The notes beneath the pieces are model-generated. The model was not told where the DNA came from. It made no database searches and saw only the letters and a program-made list of their open reading frames with translations. DNA of 64,000 nt from Methanoplanus sp. FWC-SCC4 (GTDB taxonomy: Archaea > Halobacteriota > Methanomicrobia > Methanomicrobiales > Methanomicrobiaceae), in NCBI RefSeq assembly GCF_032878975.1, contig NZ_CP043875.1, positions 1,046,370 to 1,110,369 on the forward strand, given 5' to 3'. This document shows positions 42,789 through 52,563 of the stretch, piece after piece. A program made the translations under genes and the position numbers. Within the stretch, counting starts at the first letter, position 1. Each line of letters opens with the position of its first letter.

Positions 42789-44033
42789 TTACTCTTCCTG
42801 GAAGATATCAAAGATCTGATCTGAGCCTGTGTCACTAAGACGCTTGCGCTCTGTCGGTTCTTCGACAAGTGCAAGTAATGGGAGATCCATGTTAACACCA
42901 GGTTCATAGCCGAACATGTCCTGCATTTCAATCTGAATTGCATGCATGTAAAGTGCATTTGGAATATCCATTGCACAGAGTTCCTGACACTGACCACAGT
43001 TGATACATGAATCAGCAATGTGTGAATAGCGAATCAGGTGGAACATGAATGGTGGCGGAACCTGTCCTGGTGTTACAAGGTGTCCTTTCTTTGTGGAACA
43101 CTCTACACAGTAGCAGATTGGACAGTTCTCAATACACTGGTAACACTTGATACAGCGTGATGTTTCATCCATGATGAAATTCAGGCGCTCTTTTCCGGTT
43201 CCCATTTCGGCGAACTGTTTTGCACGAAGCTTGTCTGCAAGTTTAAGCATTGAGCCTTCGATCTTTGCGCGAATCTCAACACCCTTCGGGTTGGCTGCCT
43301 CTGTCTTAAGAGCACCGTTTGATTCTGCTTTTGCAACGAGGTCTACACCTTTGTCAGAGCAGACTTCAACAAATGTTGTATTGCCTGCTTTGTCTCCGAT
43401 AACTCCCCAGTTACCACATGCAATATCGCACTGGCGTGGAACCTTTGTCTTGCAGCGCTGACAGTTTGCACGGCGTCCATATCCTGCTTCTTCAAGCTCA
43501 TCAATGGAAATACCCTTGTGCTGTCCGTCTGCGGTCTCGACAATGAACTGACCCTTGTCAATTTCCTCTTTGACAACTGTGTCAGGATCAATCTCAAACA
43601 CTTCAGTGAGCATCTTTCTGCCGGTCATTGGTGCAACTGATCCACCACAGTTCAGACCGACCATGTAAATGTTGTCAAGGTTAAGCTGCTGTCTCTTTGC
43701 AAGTTCGTACATTGCCTTTGCGTCACATCCCTTAAGGGTGACTGCAATCTTCATATCTCTTGCACCATTGAGGAATTTCTTGATCATCTTTGGTGTAAGA
43801 AGTGTACCACAGTGAAGTGAACCTGCAGTTTCAGCTATTTCTTCAGGGTTTGTAATAAATACAGGACGTGCATCGTAGACATCGTATCCCTTTTTAACTG
43901 CCAAAACTGCATCTACAAGTCCTGTTTCAAGAGCACTCTTCAAGATGGCTGTAACTGCTCCACCGCATTCTCCTTTCTCAAGGATACCGGAATCACTGGC
44001 TGAAGCATATATTAAATCTCCTTTAGCTACCAT
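42789..44033 (-). CDS. fdhB: F420-dependent formate dehydrogenase beta subunit
   Basis: A 414-residue FrhB-family subunit: an F420/FAD-binding N-terminal half (GECGGAVTAILKSALETG, SLHCGTLL) and two ferredoxin-type clusters in CIKCYQCIENCPICYC and CINCGQCQELCAMDIP. It passes electrons from the molybdopterin subunit to coenzyme F420 or to heterodisulfide reductase. It starts two bases after fdhA1 ends. The paralogue at 48.9-50.1 kb is nearly the same length. Confidence 0.96.
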   Translation of the reverse strand: MVAKGDLIYASASDSGILEKGECGGAVTAILKSALETGLVDAVLAVKKGYDVYDARPVFITNPEEIAETAGSLHCGTLLTPKMIKKFLNGARDMKIAVTLKGCDAKAMYELAKRQQLNLDNIYMVGLNCGGSVAPMTGRKMLTEVFEIDPDTVVKEEIDKGQFIVETADGQHKGISIDELEEAGYGRRANCQRCKTKVPRQCDIACGNWGVIGDKAGNTTFVEVCSDKGVDLVAKAESNGALKTEAANPKGVEIRAKIEGSMLKLADKLRAKQFAEMGTGKERLNFIMDETSRCIKCYQCIENCPICYCVECSTKKGHLVTPGQVPPPFMFHLIRYSHIADSCINCGQCQELCAMDIPNALYMHAIQIEMQDMFGYEPGVNMDLPLLALVEEPTERKRLSDTGSDQIFDIFQEE

Positions 44034-44035
44034 TT

Positions 44036-46102
44036 TCAGGCCTCCTGTATTTTCTCAACCTTTACAGCACATGCCTTGTACTCCGGAATCTTTGAAACTG
44101 GATCAAGTGCATCGTTTGTAAGCATATTTGCTGCACACTCTTTAAAGTGGAATGGCATGAACATAACGCCCTTCATGATGTCGTCTGTGACCTTTGCAGG
44201 CACTTCAACTTCGCCACGGCGTGTTATTGCACGGATGATTTCCTTGTCTGCAATGCCAAGTTTTTCTGCATCTTCAGTGTTTATCTCAATCCAGCCTGTT
44301 GGAACTTCATGATCAAGTGTTTCTGAGTGTCTTGTCATTGTTCCTGTGTGCCAGTGCCAGATACAGCGGCCTGTTGTGAGTACAAATGGATATTCTTCAT
44401 CAGGAACTTCTGCAGGAGCCTTCCATTCAAGAGGTGTCAGAATTCCAAGTCCGTCCGGGGTTCCAAACTTCTGTGTGTGAAGGATCGGTGTTCCGGGGTG
44501 GTCTACTTCAGGGCATGGCCAGTGAAGTGCTTCCGGCTTATCAAGACGCTCATAGGTCATACCGTGGTATGATGGTGTGAGTGATGCCATTTCATTGAAT
44601 ACATCTTCTGATGTTTCCCATGTAAACTGGTCTGCATAGCCCATTGCTGCTGCAACTTCTGCAAGAATCTTCCAGTCAAGTTTTGACTGTCCTGGCGGGT
44701 CCTGTGCCTTTCTCCATTTCTGGACACGGCGTTCTGTGGATGTCTGTGTTCCGTCCTTTTCTGCATAACATGTTGCAGGAAGTACTACGTCAGCAAGTTC
44801 TGCTGTTTCTGTAAGGAAGATATCCTGAACAACCATGAACTCGACATTCTCAAGTGCATGCTTTGCATGGTTAAGATTTGGATCTGAGAGCATCGGGTTT
44901 TCACCCATGATGTATAATCCCTTAATTTCACCAGGTTTGTCAGCAAGAACATTGATAAGTGTTGTAACTTCGTATCCGTTTGCAGGCTCACAGATACCGT
45001 CAGGGAATCCCCATGCATCTGCGAATTTCTTGTGTGCTGCAGGGTCGATTACTTTCTGGTATCCTGTAAAGACAACAGGGAGTGCTCCCATATCACAGGC
45101 ACCCTGAACATTGTTCTGTCCACGAAGTGCGTTTACACCACAGCCTGGCCTTCCAAGGTAACCTGTAACCATCTGGAGGTTTGCAGTTGACTTTACATTG
45201 TCAACACCGACAGTGTGCTGTGTGATACCCATTGAGTAAAGAAGTGCTCCAGATCCTGCTTTTGCATACATCTCTGCTGCTTCTCTGAGCTGTGCTGCAG
45301 GAATGCCTGAAATCTTTTCTACATTCTCAGGTGAGTAGTCATCTTTCATTACAACTGCTTTGAGTTCTTCAAAGCCTGTTGTTCTGTTAGCAATGAACTC
45401 TTTGTCTTCCCAACCGTTCTTGATGATCTCGTGCATCATACAGTTGAGAATTGCTACATCTGAACCAGACTTAAACTGCATGTAAATGTCTGCCTGACGT
45501 GCAGTTGGTGTGTACCTTGGATCTGCATAGATAACCTTGGCGCCCTTCTTCTTTGCCATTGCAACACGGCGTCCGATAAGCGGGTGCTGTTCAAAGGTGT
45601 TACTTCCAATGATGAAGACGCACTTTGACTCTTCAATATCAGGAATTGAATTTGTCATTGCACCTGAACCGAACACAGCAGCAAGACCTGCAACTGTTGA
45701 AGAGTGGCAGAGACGTGCACAGTGATCAATGTGTGTTGTCTTAAAGACACCACGTGCAAGTTTCATCATTGCATAGTTGTCTTCATTTGAAGTACGTGCA
45801 GATGAAAGACATGCAATCTCAGAGGGCTTATATCCCTTGAATTTCTCTGCAATGAGTGCATACGCCTCATCCCATGTTGCTTCTACAAATTCATCCCCTT
45901 TCTTGATAAGAGGGGTTGTCAAGCGATCCTCGCTGTTTACAAATTCGTAAGCATATGTTCCTTTCGGGCATGTCTTACCTAAGTTAACAGGGGATCTCTG
46001 ATATGGTGCCGACCCTACAACTTTGCCGTCTTTGACAGCGAGGTTGAAGGTACATCCTGTTCCACAATATGGACAGGTTGTCTGAACGAATTTTAAGTCC
46101 AT
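44036..46102 (-). CDS. fdhA: F420-dependent formate dehydrogenase alpha subunit (catalytic)
   Basis: A full 688-residue molybdopterin oxidoreductase. Cys10, Cys13, Cys17 and Cys45 hold the [4Fe-4S] cluster. Cys132-His133 in HCARLCHSSTVAG is the Mo/W ligand and proton acceptor, with Cys in place of selenocysteine. GITQHTVGVDNVKSTANLQ and GQNNVQGACDMG are pterin-guanine dinucleotide contacts. It oxidises formate to CO2 in the cytoplasm and is the active copy of the two alpha subunits in this window. Confidence 0.97.
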   Translation of the reverse strand: MDLKFVQTTCPYCGTGCTFNLAVKDGKVVGSAPYQRSPVNLGKTCPKGTYAYEFVNSEDRLTTPLIKKGDEFVEATWDEAYALIAEKFKGYKPSEIACLSSARTSNEDNYAMMKLARGVFKTTHIDHCARLCHSSTVAGLAAVFGSGAMTNSIPDIEESKCVFIIGSNTFEQHPLIGRRVAMAKKKGAKVIYADPRYTPTARQADIYMQFKSGSDVAILNCMMHEIIKNGWEDKEFIANRTTGFEELKAVVMKDDYSPENVEKISGIPAAQLREAAEMYAKAGSGALLYSMGITQHTVGVDNVKSTANLQMVTGYLGRPGCGVNALRGQNNVQGACDMGALPVVFTGYQKVIDPAAHKKFADAWGFPDGICEPANGYEVTTLINVLADKPGEIKGLYIMGENPMLSDPNLNHAKHALENVEFMVVQDIFLTETAELADVVLPATCYAEKDGTQTSTERRVQKWRKAQDPPGQSKLDWKILAEVAAAMGYADQFTWETSEDVFNEMASLTPSYHGMTYERLDKPEALHWPCPEVDHPGTPILHTQKFGTPDGLGILTPLEWKAPAEVPDEEYPFVLTTGRCIWHWHTGTMTRHSETLDHEVPTGWIEINTEDAEKLGIADKEIIRAITRRGEVEVPAKVTDDIMKGVMFMPFHFKECAANMLTNDALDPVSKIPEYKACAVKVEKIQEA

Positions 46103-46365
46103 AACTATACCTCTATTAATTCAAATTTTGGATTTTGTCTTTATTTAAGCATTGTGATTTTTAAGAGAGAAAATACCAAAAAAAAGAATTATGCATTGAC
46201 TAAAGTAAAAATTGACCAACATATGTAATTTTTAACAAAAGAGTTAAATTCAATATAAATAGTTAATTAAAAACTAAATTAAAAAAACAAAAATAAAAAT
46301 ATTTGATCAAAGCGCATTAAAATTTCATTTCCAAATCGGAATTATTTTTAAAAAGATGGGAATAT

Positions 46366-46710
46366 TTAGTTTATAAATTTCTTTTCAAGCCGGTAGGCAA
46401 TGGCAAATATTGTCACGGCATAAAGTATCTGCATTGTTAAACCAATAGAAAATTCACTCCAGGGATTAAAAATCAAAATTGCATACATCGGAGCAATTAT
46501 TGAAACAATATCTTTTTTTGGTATCGTATATGCAATAAACCCGAGAACAAAAGATGCAACAACACAGCCTGCAACTCCCGCATAACCTAAAATTTCATTG
46601 CCCCCAAATAACATTCCGATAATTATACCGGCAAACGCGATGAAAGGACCAATAAGCCACTTATTTTTACTGAGGATAGAATAAAATCCGGATTTTTCCA
46701 TTAAAATCAC
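46366..46710 (-). CDS. small membrane protein, 114 aa
   Basis: Four hydrophobic helices (starting LIGPFIAFAGIIIGMLFG, then a second GYAGVAGCVVASFVLGFIAY) with short loops. It has no recognisable motif. It lies between fdhC and fdhA1 on the same strand, but about 260 bases separate it from fdhA1, so a place in the formate operon is uncertain. Confidence 0.7.
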   Translation of the reverse strand: MILMEKSGFYSILSKNKWLIGPFIAFAGIIIGMLFGGNEILGYAGVAGCVVASFVLGFIAYTIPKKDIVSIIAPMYAILIFNPWSEFSIGLTMQILYAVTIFAIAYRLEKKFIN

Positions 46711-46811
46711 CTGTTTTATTACATTATAAAATTTCTTAAAACAGATAAATTAATTTTTAAATCACATAAATTGCAGATTCCTGTTTAACAAAGTTAAACA
46801 GTTCTTTAAAA

Positions 46812-47327
46812 TTACTTTTTTTGATCGGATTTCCGATCCAGTTTCCTGATTATTACAGCATTTATAACGGGATCTCCCACAAATATATATCTCTTTATTA
46901 TCTGCCCGTAGACTTCCACCACATCATCCTTATCTGCATCTTCAATCGGCGTTGTAAACATCTTTACAGATATTTCACCCGATTTATCAGCTACAAGATA
47001 CTGTGGCCTGTTGAGCGACTTAAAGAGAACTCTTTCCACAACACCCTCAATTCTTACAATATTGCCAATCATTGAAGAGTTGATGTTCTTTATTCGTGTA
47101 TCCTTTGCTTCACTTTCGTATATAGGAATTAAACCTGCATACTGATCCTGGCTCATATAATTCAGCATTAGAGGAATCAAAAGCATAAGAACCAATAACA
47201 CTATTCCCAACAGGAAAAACGAAAGATCTCCGGTTGATACAAAGTAGGAAATCAGGAATAATGCAAGCATTCCGACAACAAATATATTTATTATCGAAAT
47301 TCTTACATTTCTGTTTTTAATCTTCAT
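46812..47327 (-). CDS. membrane protein with OB-fold-like tail
   Basis: A 171-residue protein with two membrane helices at residues 10-60 and a soluble beta-rich domain from about 85 onward. MIGNIVRIEGVVERVLFKSLNRPQ to VVEVYGQIIKRYIFVGDPV resembles an OB fold of the NfeD or tRNA-anticodon type. The function is unknown. It lies 35 bases downstream of fdhC on the same strand and could be read with it. Confidence 0.7.
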   Translation of the reverse strand: MKIKNRNVRISIINIFVVGMLALFLISYFVSTGDLSFFLLGIVLLVLMLLIPLMLNYMSQDQYAGLIPIYESEAKDTRIKNINSSMIGNIVRIEGVVERVLFKSLNRPQYLVADKSGEISVKMFTTPIEDADKDDVVEVYGQIIKRYIFVGDPVINAVIIRKLDRKSDQKK

Positions 47328-47362
47328 TTTAAAATCATCAAAAAAAATTTTTTACTGGGATT

Positions 47363-48232
47363 TTACTGGGATGCTTCAATATCCTTCTTGAAGGAATAGT
47401 AGTAAAGCACACCAACAAAGATCATTCCACCAACGATGTTACCAATTGTGACAACGATGATGTTGTTTGTCCACATTGATACCCAGCCAAGGTTTGCAAG
47501 CTTAGGTCCTACTGCTGCAATCTGATCTGCTGAAAGGAATGGAGCGGTCAGAATACCTGCAGGGATAAAGAACATGTTTGCAACACAGTGCTCAAATCCT
47601 GTGGCAACGAAAGCCATGATTGGGAACCAGATACCAAAGATCTTACCAACTGCGTCATCTGCACAAATTCCGAGAAGAATTGCAAGGTTAACGAGCCAGT
47701 TACAACAGATAGCCTTGAGGAAACATGACCATGTTGCTGCGAGTCCGATATAACTGGTCTTTCCTGCTGCGATCTTGACTGCTGTCAGACCGAATGCAGT
47801 TACTGTTGCTGTACCGGTTGCAGACCATGATGTGTATGGACCAAATGCAACGAAGTATGCAAATACAAGTGAACCAATGAGGTTTCCTATATATACCCAA
47901 ACCCAGAGGTTAAGGACAGATGCCCAGCTTGTTTTATGAATGAATGCTGCCATTGGAGCAAACATTGCGTCTCCGGTGAACAGTTCTGCACCGGTCATTA
48001 CGATGATAATAAGTCCAACAGGGAACACTGCACCAAGAACAAACTTACCCAGACCAGCTCCAAGGAAAGTTGATACGCCTGTTGAACAGACTGTTGCAAG
48101 TGCTGCACCCATTGCAATATATGCTCCTGCCATAAATCCTCTGAGGAGCATGTTCCATGCCGGAAGTGCACATTTGCCCTTACCAGCAGTTCCAACTTTT
48201 GCAATTATTGTTGCAGGTGGATGAAATACCAT
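47363..48232 (-). CDS. fdhC: formate/nitrite transporter family channel FdhC
   Basis: A 289-residue protein with six membrane helices, of the FNT family. Landmarks are GAYIAMGAALATVC, the GAELFTGDAM half-helix and NWLVNLAILLGICADDAVGKIFGIW. It imports formate for the two flanking formate dehydrogenase gene pairs. GGAGAGG lies about ten bases before the ATG. A non-coding stretch of about 630 bases precedes it. Confidence 0.95.
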   Translation of the reverse strand: MVFHPPATIIAKVGTAGKGKCALPAWNMLLRGFMAGAYIAMGAALATVCSTGVSTFLGAGLGKFVLGAVFPVGLIIIVMTGAELFTGDAMFAPMAAFIHKTSWASVLNLWVWVYIGNLIGSLVFAYFVAFGPYTSWSATGTATVTAFGLTAVKIAAGKTSYIGLAATWSCFLKAICCNWLVNLAILLGICADDAVGKIFGIWFPIMAFVATGFEHCVANMFFIPAGILTAPFLSADQIAAVGPKLANLGWVSMWTNNIIVVTIGNIVGGMIFVGVLYYYSFKKDIEASQ

Positions 48233-48863
48233 TTTTATAACCTCTCCAATATTTTAGTTCTAATAACAAACCACCTATACATTATAGGCAATTTAAAATC
48301 ACTAATTAGTAGTATTAAAGAGTTATTATCCAATTCAGAAAAAAGAGAATTTTTTAACAGATATATCAAAAAATCAGAGTCCTCCAATGAAACATAGATA
48401 TTAACTTTTTGCAAGTGTTAACTTATAGCAATTACCCGTCGAAATAGCCACGCAAAAAATATTTCTCAAATACCCATAAAAACTGACACCTGCCACAATT
48501 ACAGACAATTACATCATAATTGATGATATAAAAGATATTTTCACACTTTTTTTAAAAACAGACCCCGTTTTAGAGGAATTGACTTCCAAAATTAGTCATT
48601 ATTAAACATGTAATTTATTATAAATTCTTTCTTAAAAATAAAGATTTTTCAGAATATAATATGAATGAACTATAAAGAATCATAATTTTCACAAAATTAT
48701 TATTACAACCAGGTTCTCAAAACTGAAAATTGAGATGTGCAATTTGTTTAATTAGTCTGGAAATATTTGAGAGATTACTAAATTGCTTAACATAATCCTA
48801 ACACAGAGAATAATCAAATTTAAAAAAAAGTTCAAAAAATTATAGATAATATTTGCATCTTAA
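48233..48863. other. 630-base non-coding region upstream of fdhC
   Basis: An A+T-rich region between fdhB2 and fdhC with no credible gene on either strand. It contains scattered short dyads such as ATCAT-AATTG-ATGAT near 48510 and must hold the fdhC promoter. It is the longest gene-free stretch of the window apart from the glnA remnant. Confidence 0.6.
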
Positions 48864-50099
48864 TTATTGAAATATATCAAAGATCTGATCATCACCGGTG
48901 TCTGAGAGGCGTCTTCGTTCGTTTGGTTCCTCAACAAGTGACAGGAGAGGCAGGTCCATATTGACTCCCGGCACATATCCGAACATATTTTCCATCTCAA
49001 GCTGAAGAGCGTGCATATATAAGGCATTTGGAATATCCATGGCGCAAAGTTCCTGACACTGACCACAATTCACGCAGGAATCTGCAACATGGGAATAACG
49101 GATTAGATGGAACATGAATGGCGGCGTTACATCTCCGGATTCCACAAGGTACGGCTTTTTGGTTGAGCACTCAACACAATAACATATTGGACAATTATCA
49201 ATACACTGATAACATTTGATACAGCGGGATGTCTGATTCATAATATATTTAAGACGATCCTGCCCATCACCAAGTTTTTCAAACTGCTCTTTACGACATC
49301 TGTCTCCCAGTTTAAGCATCGCATTTTCAACTTTCTTACGTATTTCAAGACCAGGACCTTTTGCTGTTTCTGCCTCAATTGTATTTCCGGTTGCTTTTTC
49401 AACAAGCAGAGCTCCTTTATCAGAACAAACTTCCACAAATGTTGCTTTTCCGGCCTTGTCACCGATTACGCCCCAGTTTCCACATGCAAGATCACACTGA
49501 CGCGGAACCTTTGTTTTACAGCGCTGACAGTTAAGACGACGCCCGTATCCCTCTTCTTCAAGTTCGTCTATCTTGATTCCCCTGTGTTCTCCGTCTTTTG
49601 TTATAACAATGAACTGACCTTTGTCAATCTCCTCTTTTACAATATCATCAGGATTAAGTCCAAATTTCTCCTCAATCATAACCCTTGCATCAACAGGACT
49701 TACTGAACCCCCGCAATTTAATCCAATAGAAATGATATTATCAAGATTGATCTGCTGTCTTTTTGCAAGCTCATAGAGTGCCTTTGCATCACAGCCTTTC
49801 ATTGTGACTGCGATTTTCATATCGTTTGCACCGTTGAGATATTTTTTGATGATTTTTGGAATGAGAAGTGTACCGCAGTGAAGTGAACCTGCACATTCAG
49901 AAATTTTTTCAGGTTCTGTAATTAAAACAGGCCGGGCATCATAGAGATCAACACCTTTTTTGACTGCAAGTACTGCATCAACCATACCGCTTTCAAGTGC
50001 ATATTTTAAAAGTGATGTAACCGCACCGCCACATTCTCCTCTCTTCAGATCTTCCGGGTCTTTTGCCCATGCCAGCAGCATATCGCCTTTTGCAACCAT
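48864..50099 (-). CDS. formate dehydrogenase beta subunit paralogue (FdhB2)
   Basis: A 411-residue FrhB/FdhB protein, collinear with FdhB1 throughout: GECGGAVTSLLKYALESG, the SLHCGTLL region, CIKCYQCIDNCPICYC and CVNCGQCQELCAMDIP are all kept. The F420/FAD site and both [4Fe-4S] clusters therefore look intact. It starts four bases after the degenerate alpha paralogue fdhA2 ends, so the two are one operon and probably one complex. Confidence 0.93.
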   Translation of the reverse strand: MVAKGDMLLAWAKDPEDLKRGECGGAVTSLLKYALESGMVDAVLAVKKGVDLYDARPVLITEPEKISECAGSLHCGTLLIPKIIKKYLNGANDMKIAVTMKGCDAKALYELAKRQQINLDNIISIGLNCGGSVSPVDARVMIEEKFGLNPDDIVKEEIDKGQFIVITKDGEHRGIKIDELEEEGYGRRLNCQRCKTKVPRQCDLACGNWGVIGDKAGKATFVEVCSDKGALLVEKATGNTIEAETAKGPGLEIRKKVENAMLKLGDRCRKEQFEKLGDGQDRLKYIMNQTSRCIKCYQCIDNCPICYCVECSTKKPYLVESGDVTPPFMFHLIRYSHVADSCVNCGQCQELCAMDIPNALYMHALQLEMENMFGYVPGVNMDLPLLSLVEEPNERRRLSDTGDDQIFDIFQ

Positions 50100-50103
50100 T
50101 TTT

Positions 50104-51672
50104 CTAGACCTCCCTCTCTATTTTTGCAGCTCTTGCCCTTTTTTTCCCTGTAAGCATACAGATACACTCGTTACCGATGCACATTGTCGGAACGAAAATT
50201 ATTCCTTTTTCAACTTCATCTGTAATTTTCACAGGTGCTTTTATCTCACCAATTTCCGTAATTACCCTCACAGATGCTCCTTTCAATAAATCAAGCTCTT
50301 TTGCATCCTCAGTGTTTATTTTAACAAACATTCCCGGAACTTCACGCAACAGGGATTGACAATTTTCAGAAAGTGTACCAACACCTCCAAAGCCATGCCA
50401 TGCTGTAGGCCCGGTTACAAGAACATATGGATATTCTTCTGTTGCAGAAACCAAAGCCGGTGCAGATTCATCAGCAATAACAGATTCTCCTGCAGGAGTC
50501 TGATAACCGTCCTTTGAAATCTCTTCATAAGTAATTCCCGGGCATATTTCACCAAAGATTGCCTGAGAAGTTTCATATCCAAAATCCTGACCAAGTTTTA
50601 ATGCGACTTCACAGACAATCTGCCAGTTTGCCTTTACGTTTTCAGATGGCTCCTGAGCTTTTCTTAAAAGCTGAATACGGCGCTCTGCATTGGTGAAAGT
50701 GCCATCAACTTCAGCAAATACTGCCGCAGGCAATACAACATCAGCTGTTTTTGCAGTGCCTGTCATGAACGAATCCTGAACTACAACAAATCCTGCATCA
50801 ATAGGGCCCAGATCTTCTCCCATCACATAATATGCCTTTATTGAATCGCTGTCAATTACTTCTGAAAAACTTTTTTCAGCAGCACCAAGATCAATTGCAC
50901 CACGTCCGTTAGACTGTGCGGGCAGTGCACAGAAAACGCCCCCTTTCTCCTCTGCAAGTTTTGATGCGGCTTTTGCAACTGCTGCCTCCGATGAAGACAT
51001 TCCGACCGGATAAAGCACCACAATATTTTCCCCTTCAACAAACTTTGCAGCGTCACTTATTGCCTCAATTTCAGCACCAGGTGCAGATTTGACAAACTCA
51101 GTTGCCATTACTGCCATGGGGCTTTCATATGAGTCAATTGCGATAACTTTTGCTCCTTTGTCAATCGCATTCCCAATCCTTCGTGCGATTAACGGATGTG
51201 ATTCAGCAATATTACCCACCGCAACTATGCAGTCTGCCTTTGCAATGCCTGCAATGCTTCCGGCGGATGCATTTACCCCAAATGCTGCCATGCTTGTAAA
51301 ATTTTCTGTTTTAAAAACTTCCTTTGCAAGTCTGCCGAGAACGAATATGTCTTCATTAGTTGCATTTGCCGAAGAAATCACTGCAATATCATTTCCTGAA
51401 AAATCCCTGCACCTGTCTGCTATGATACCAAGAGCCTCTTCCCAGGTAGCTTCGACAAGCTCTCCGTCCCTTTTTACAAGAGGAGTTTTCAGCCTGCCTT
51501 CGCTGTTTACAAGTTCATATGCAAAATGACCTTTCTGACATGTCTTGCCGTCACAGACAACTGAACGCTGAAAAGGTGCTGCCCCTACAACCCTGCCATC
51601 CCTGACAACAAGGTTGAAAGAACATCCTGTCGCGCAGAAAGGACATACTGTTGTTACATATTTCAATTCCAT
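50104..51672 (-). CDS. FdhA paralogue without catalytic Cys-His (FdhA2)
   Basis: A 522-residue relative of FdhA, 166 residues shorter than FdhA1. Cys10, Cys13, Cys17 and Cys45 of the [4Fe-4S] site remain. In an ungapped alignment of the first 140 residues, FdhA1 Cys132-His133 becomes Gly132-Val133. The pterin regions shrink: the GITQHTVGVDNVKS stretch is gone and only NGRGAIDLGA survives. The C-terminal domain persists with INTEDAKELDLLKGASVRV. It cannot ligate Mo/W in the usual way, so a structural or electron-relay role, like NuoG in complex I, is more likely than formate oxidation. Confidence 0.9.
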   Translation of the reverse strand: MELKYVTTVCPFCATGCSFNLVVRDGRVVGAAPFQRSVVCDGKTCQKGHFAYELVNSEGRLKTPLVKRDGELVEATWEEALGIIADRCRDFSGNDIAVISSANATNEDIFVLGRLAKEVFKTENFTSMAAFGVNASAGSIAGIAKADCIVAVGNIAESHPLIARRIGNAIDKGAKVIAIDSYESPMAVMATEFVKSAPGAEIEAISDAAKFVEGENIVVLYPVGMSSSEAAVAKAASKLAEEKGGVFCALPAQSNGRGAIDLGAAEKSFSEVIDSDSIKAYYVMGEDLGPIDAGFVVVQDSFMTGTAKTADVVLPAAVFAEVDGTFTNAERRIQLLRKAQEPSENVKANWQIVCEVALKLGQDFGYETSQAIFGEICPGITYEEISKDGYQTPAGESVIADESAPALVSATEEYPYVLVTGPTAWHGFGGVGTLSENCQSLLREVPGMFVKINTEDAKELDLLKGASVRVITEIGEIKAPVKITDEVEKGIIFVPTMCIGNECICMLTGKKRARAAKIEREV

Positions 51673-51790
51673 GAATTTACCTCTGTCAAAAAAATTAGAT
51701 GAAGTATTATTTAAGAATCTTGTTTGGAAAGCCTAAACATGCTCAAAAACAGTGGAATTTATCTACAAAGAGAACGAATTACTATTTAAC

Positions 51791-52327
51791 ATGAAAAAAG
51801 TGATCATTCCACCGATGTTGAGCGAACTAATTCAAAGTGGAATAATGGATATACAGGACACCACTTTTGACAGAGCTGAAAGGTGTCCGGAATGTGGAGG
51901 GGCACTTGCCGGTCATGACATAAAGAGAAAAAAATTTGCAACAGTCCTGGAAGATGGAAATCCTAAAGAGGTCTGCGTCAATGTTAAAAGATTCAGATGC
52001 AGGGAATGCGGCAAACTCGTATATGCAAAATCACCATTCTATTCAGGCATAAGAACGGGAACACCAATTGTTGATTTCTGCATAGCAAACAAAAACAGAC
52101 ACCCGGCAAACCACATATCCAAAATATTAAAAAATATGAGTATTTTTGTGAATCCGGGAAGCGTAAGAAATTATGAAAGAAGTGACATCCCCAGTCCGCA
52201 ATCGGTTGAATTCTTCGGAATTAATTTTCCCATATCACTTCTAAATCTCTCAGGGACAGGTATCCCTGATTCAGATCAGACCAAAAGTATGCTTATGATG
52301 CAGATGATCATGCAGAAAAGAAGATAA
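51791..52327 (+). CDS. zinc-ribbon protein, unknown
   Basis: About 178 residues from ATG 51791; GTG 51752 would add 13. Two zinc knuckles are seen, CPECGG and CRECGK, spaced by about 45 residues, in a fold like the N-terminal ribbon of transposases. The rest is helical with a Met-rich end (LMMQMIMQKRR). No transposase catalytic part follows. It is divergent from fdhA2 with a short shared promoter region, so a regulatory role there is possible but unsupported. Confidence 0.7.
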   Translation: MKKVIIPPMLSELIQSGIMDIQDTTFDRAERCPECGGALAGHDIKRKKFATVLEDGNPKEVCVNVKRFRCRECGKLVYAKSPFYSGIRTGTPIVDFCIANKNRHPANHISKILKNMSIFVNPGSVRNYERSDIPSPQSVEFFGINFPISLLNLSGTGIPDSDQTKSMLMMQMIMQKRR

Positions 52328-52344
52328 GATTTTTTAAAAAAATT

Positions 52345-52563
52345 TCAATTACCTTTTGCAATAAGGGCCTCTCCGTCATAAGGACAGTACAGTTCATCGC
52401 CGGAAGTTGCCCATCCGCATAAAGGACAATATTTTATTTTCTTTGGTTTTCCAAGCAGAGGGATCACCGGAATAAACAAAAACATAAAGAAAAAGGGCAG
52501 GCCTAAGAAGTAAAATACGACAGTAAGACCAATAGATCCTGCAAATAAAACAAGACTTAGCAT
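52345..52563 (-). CDS. small membrane protein with zinc ribbon
   Basis: Seventy-two residues: two hydrophobic segments (LSLVLFAGSIGLTVVFYFLG and FFFMFLFIPVIPLL) then a ribbon with CPLCGWATSGDELYCPYDGEAL. It overlaps the end of mfnF by seven bases. No function known. Confidence 0.75.
   Translation of the reverse strand: MLSLVLFAGSIGLTVVFYFLGLPFFFMFLFIPVIPLLGKPKKIKYCPLCGWATSGDELYCPYDGEALIAKGN

Noticed and set aside
45700-45712. Possible selenocysteine in FdhA1
   Set aside because: The catalytic position is an ordinary Cys codon in an uninterrupted frame, so no recoding is needed.
42789-51672. Recent duplication or recombination of the two fdhAB pairs
   Set aside because: The beta subunits are collinear, but alpha subunits differ in length and active site and the DNA is clearly diverged, so this is an old paralogy rather than a fresh tandem copy.
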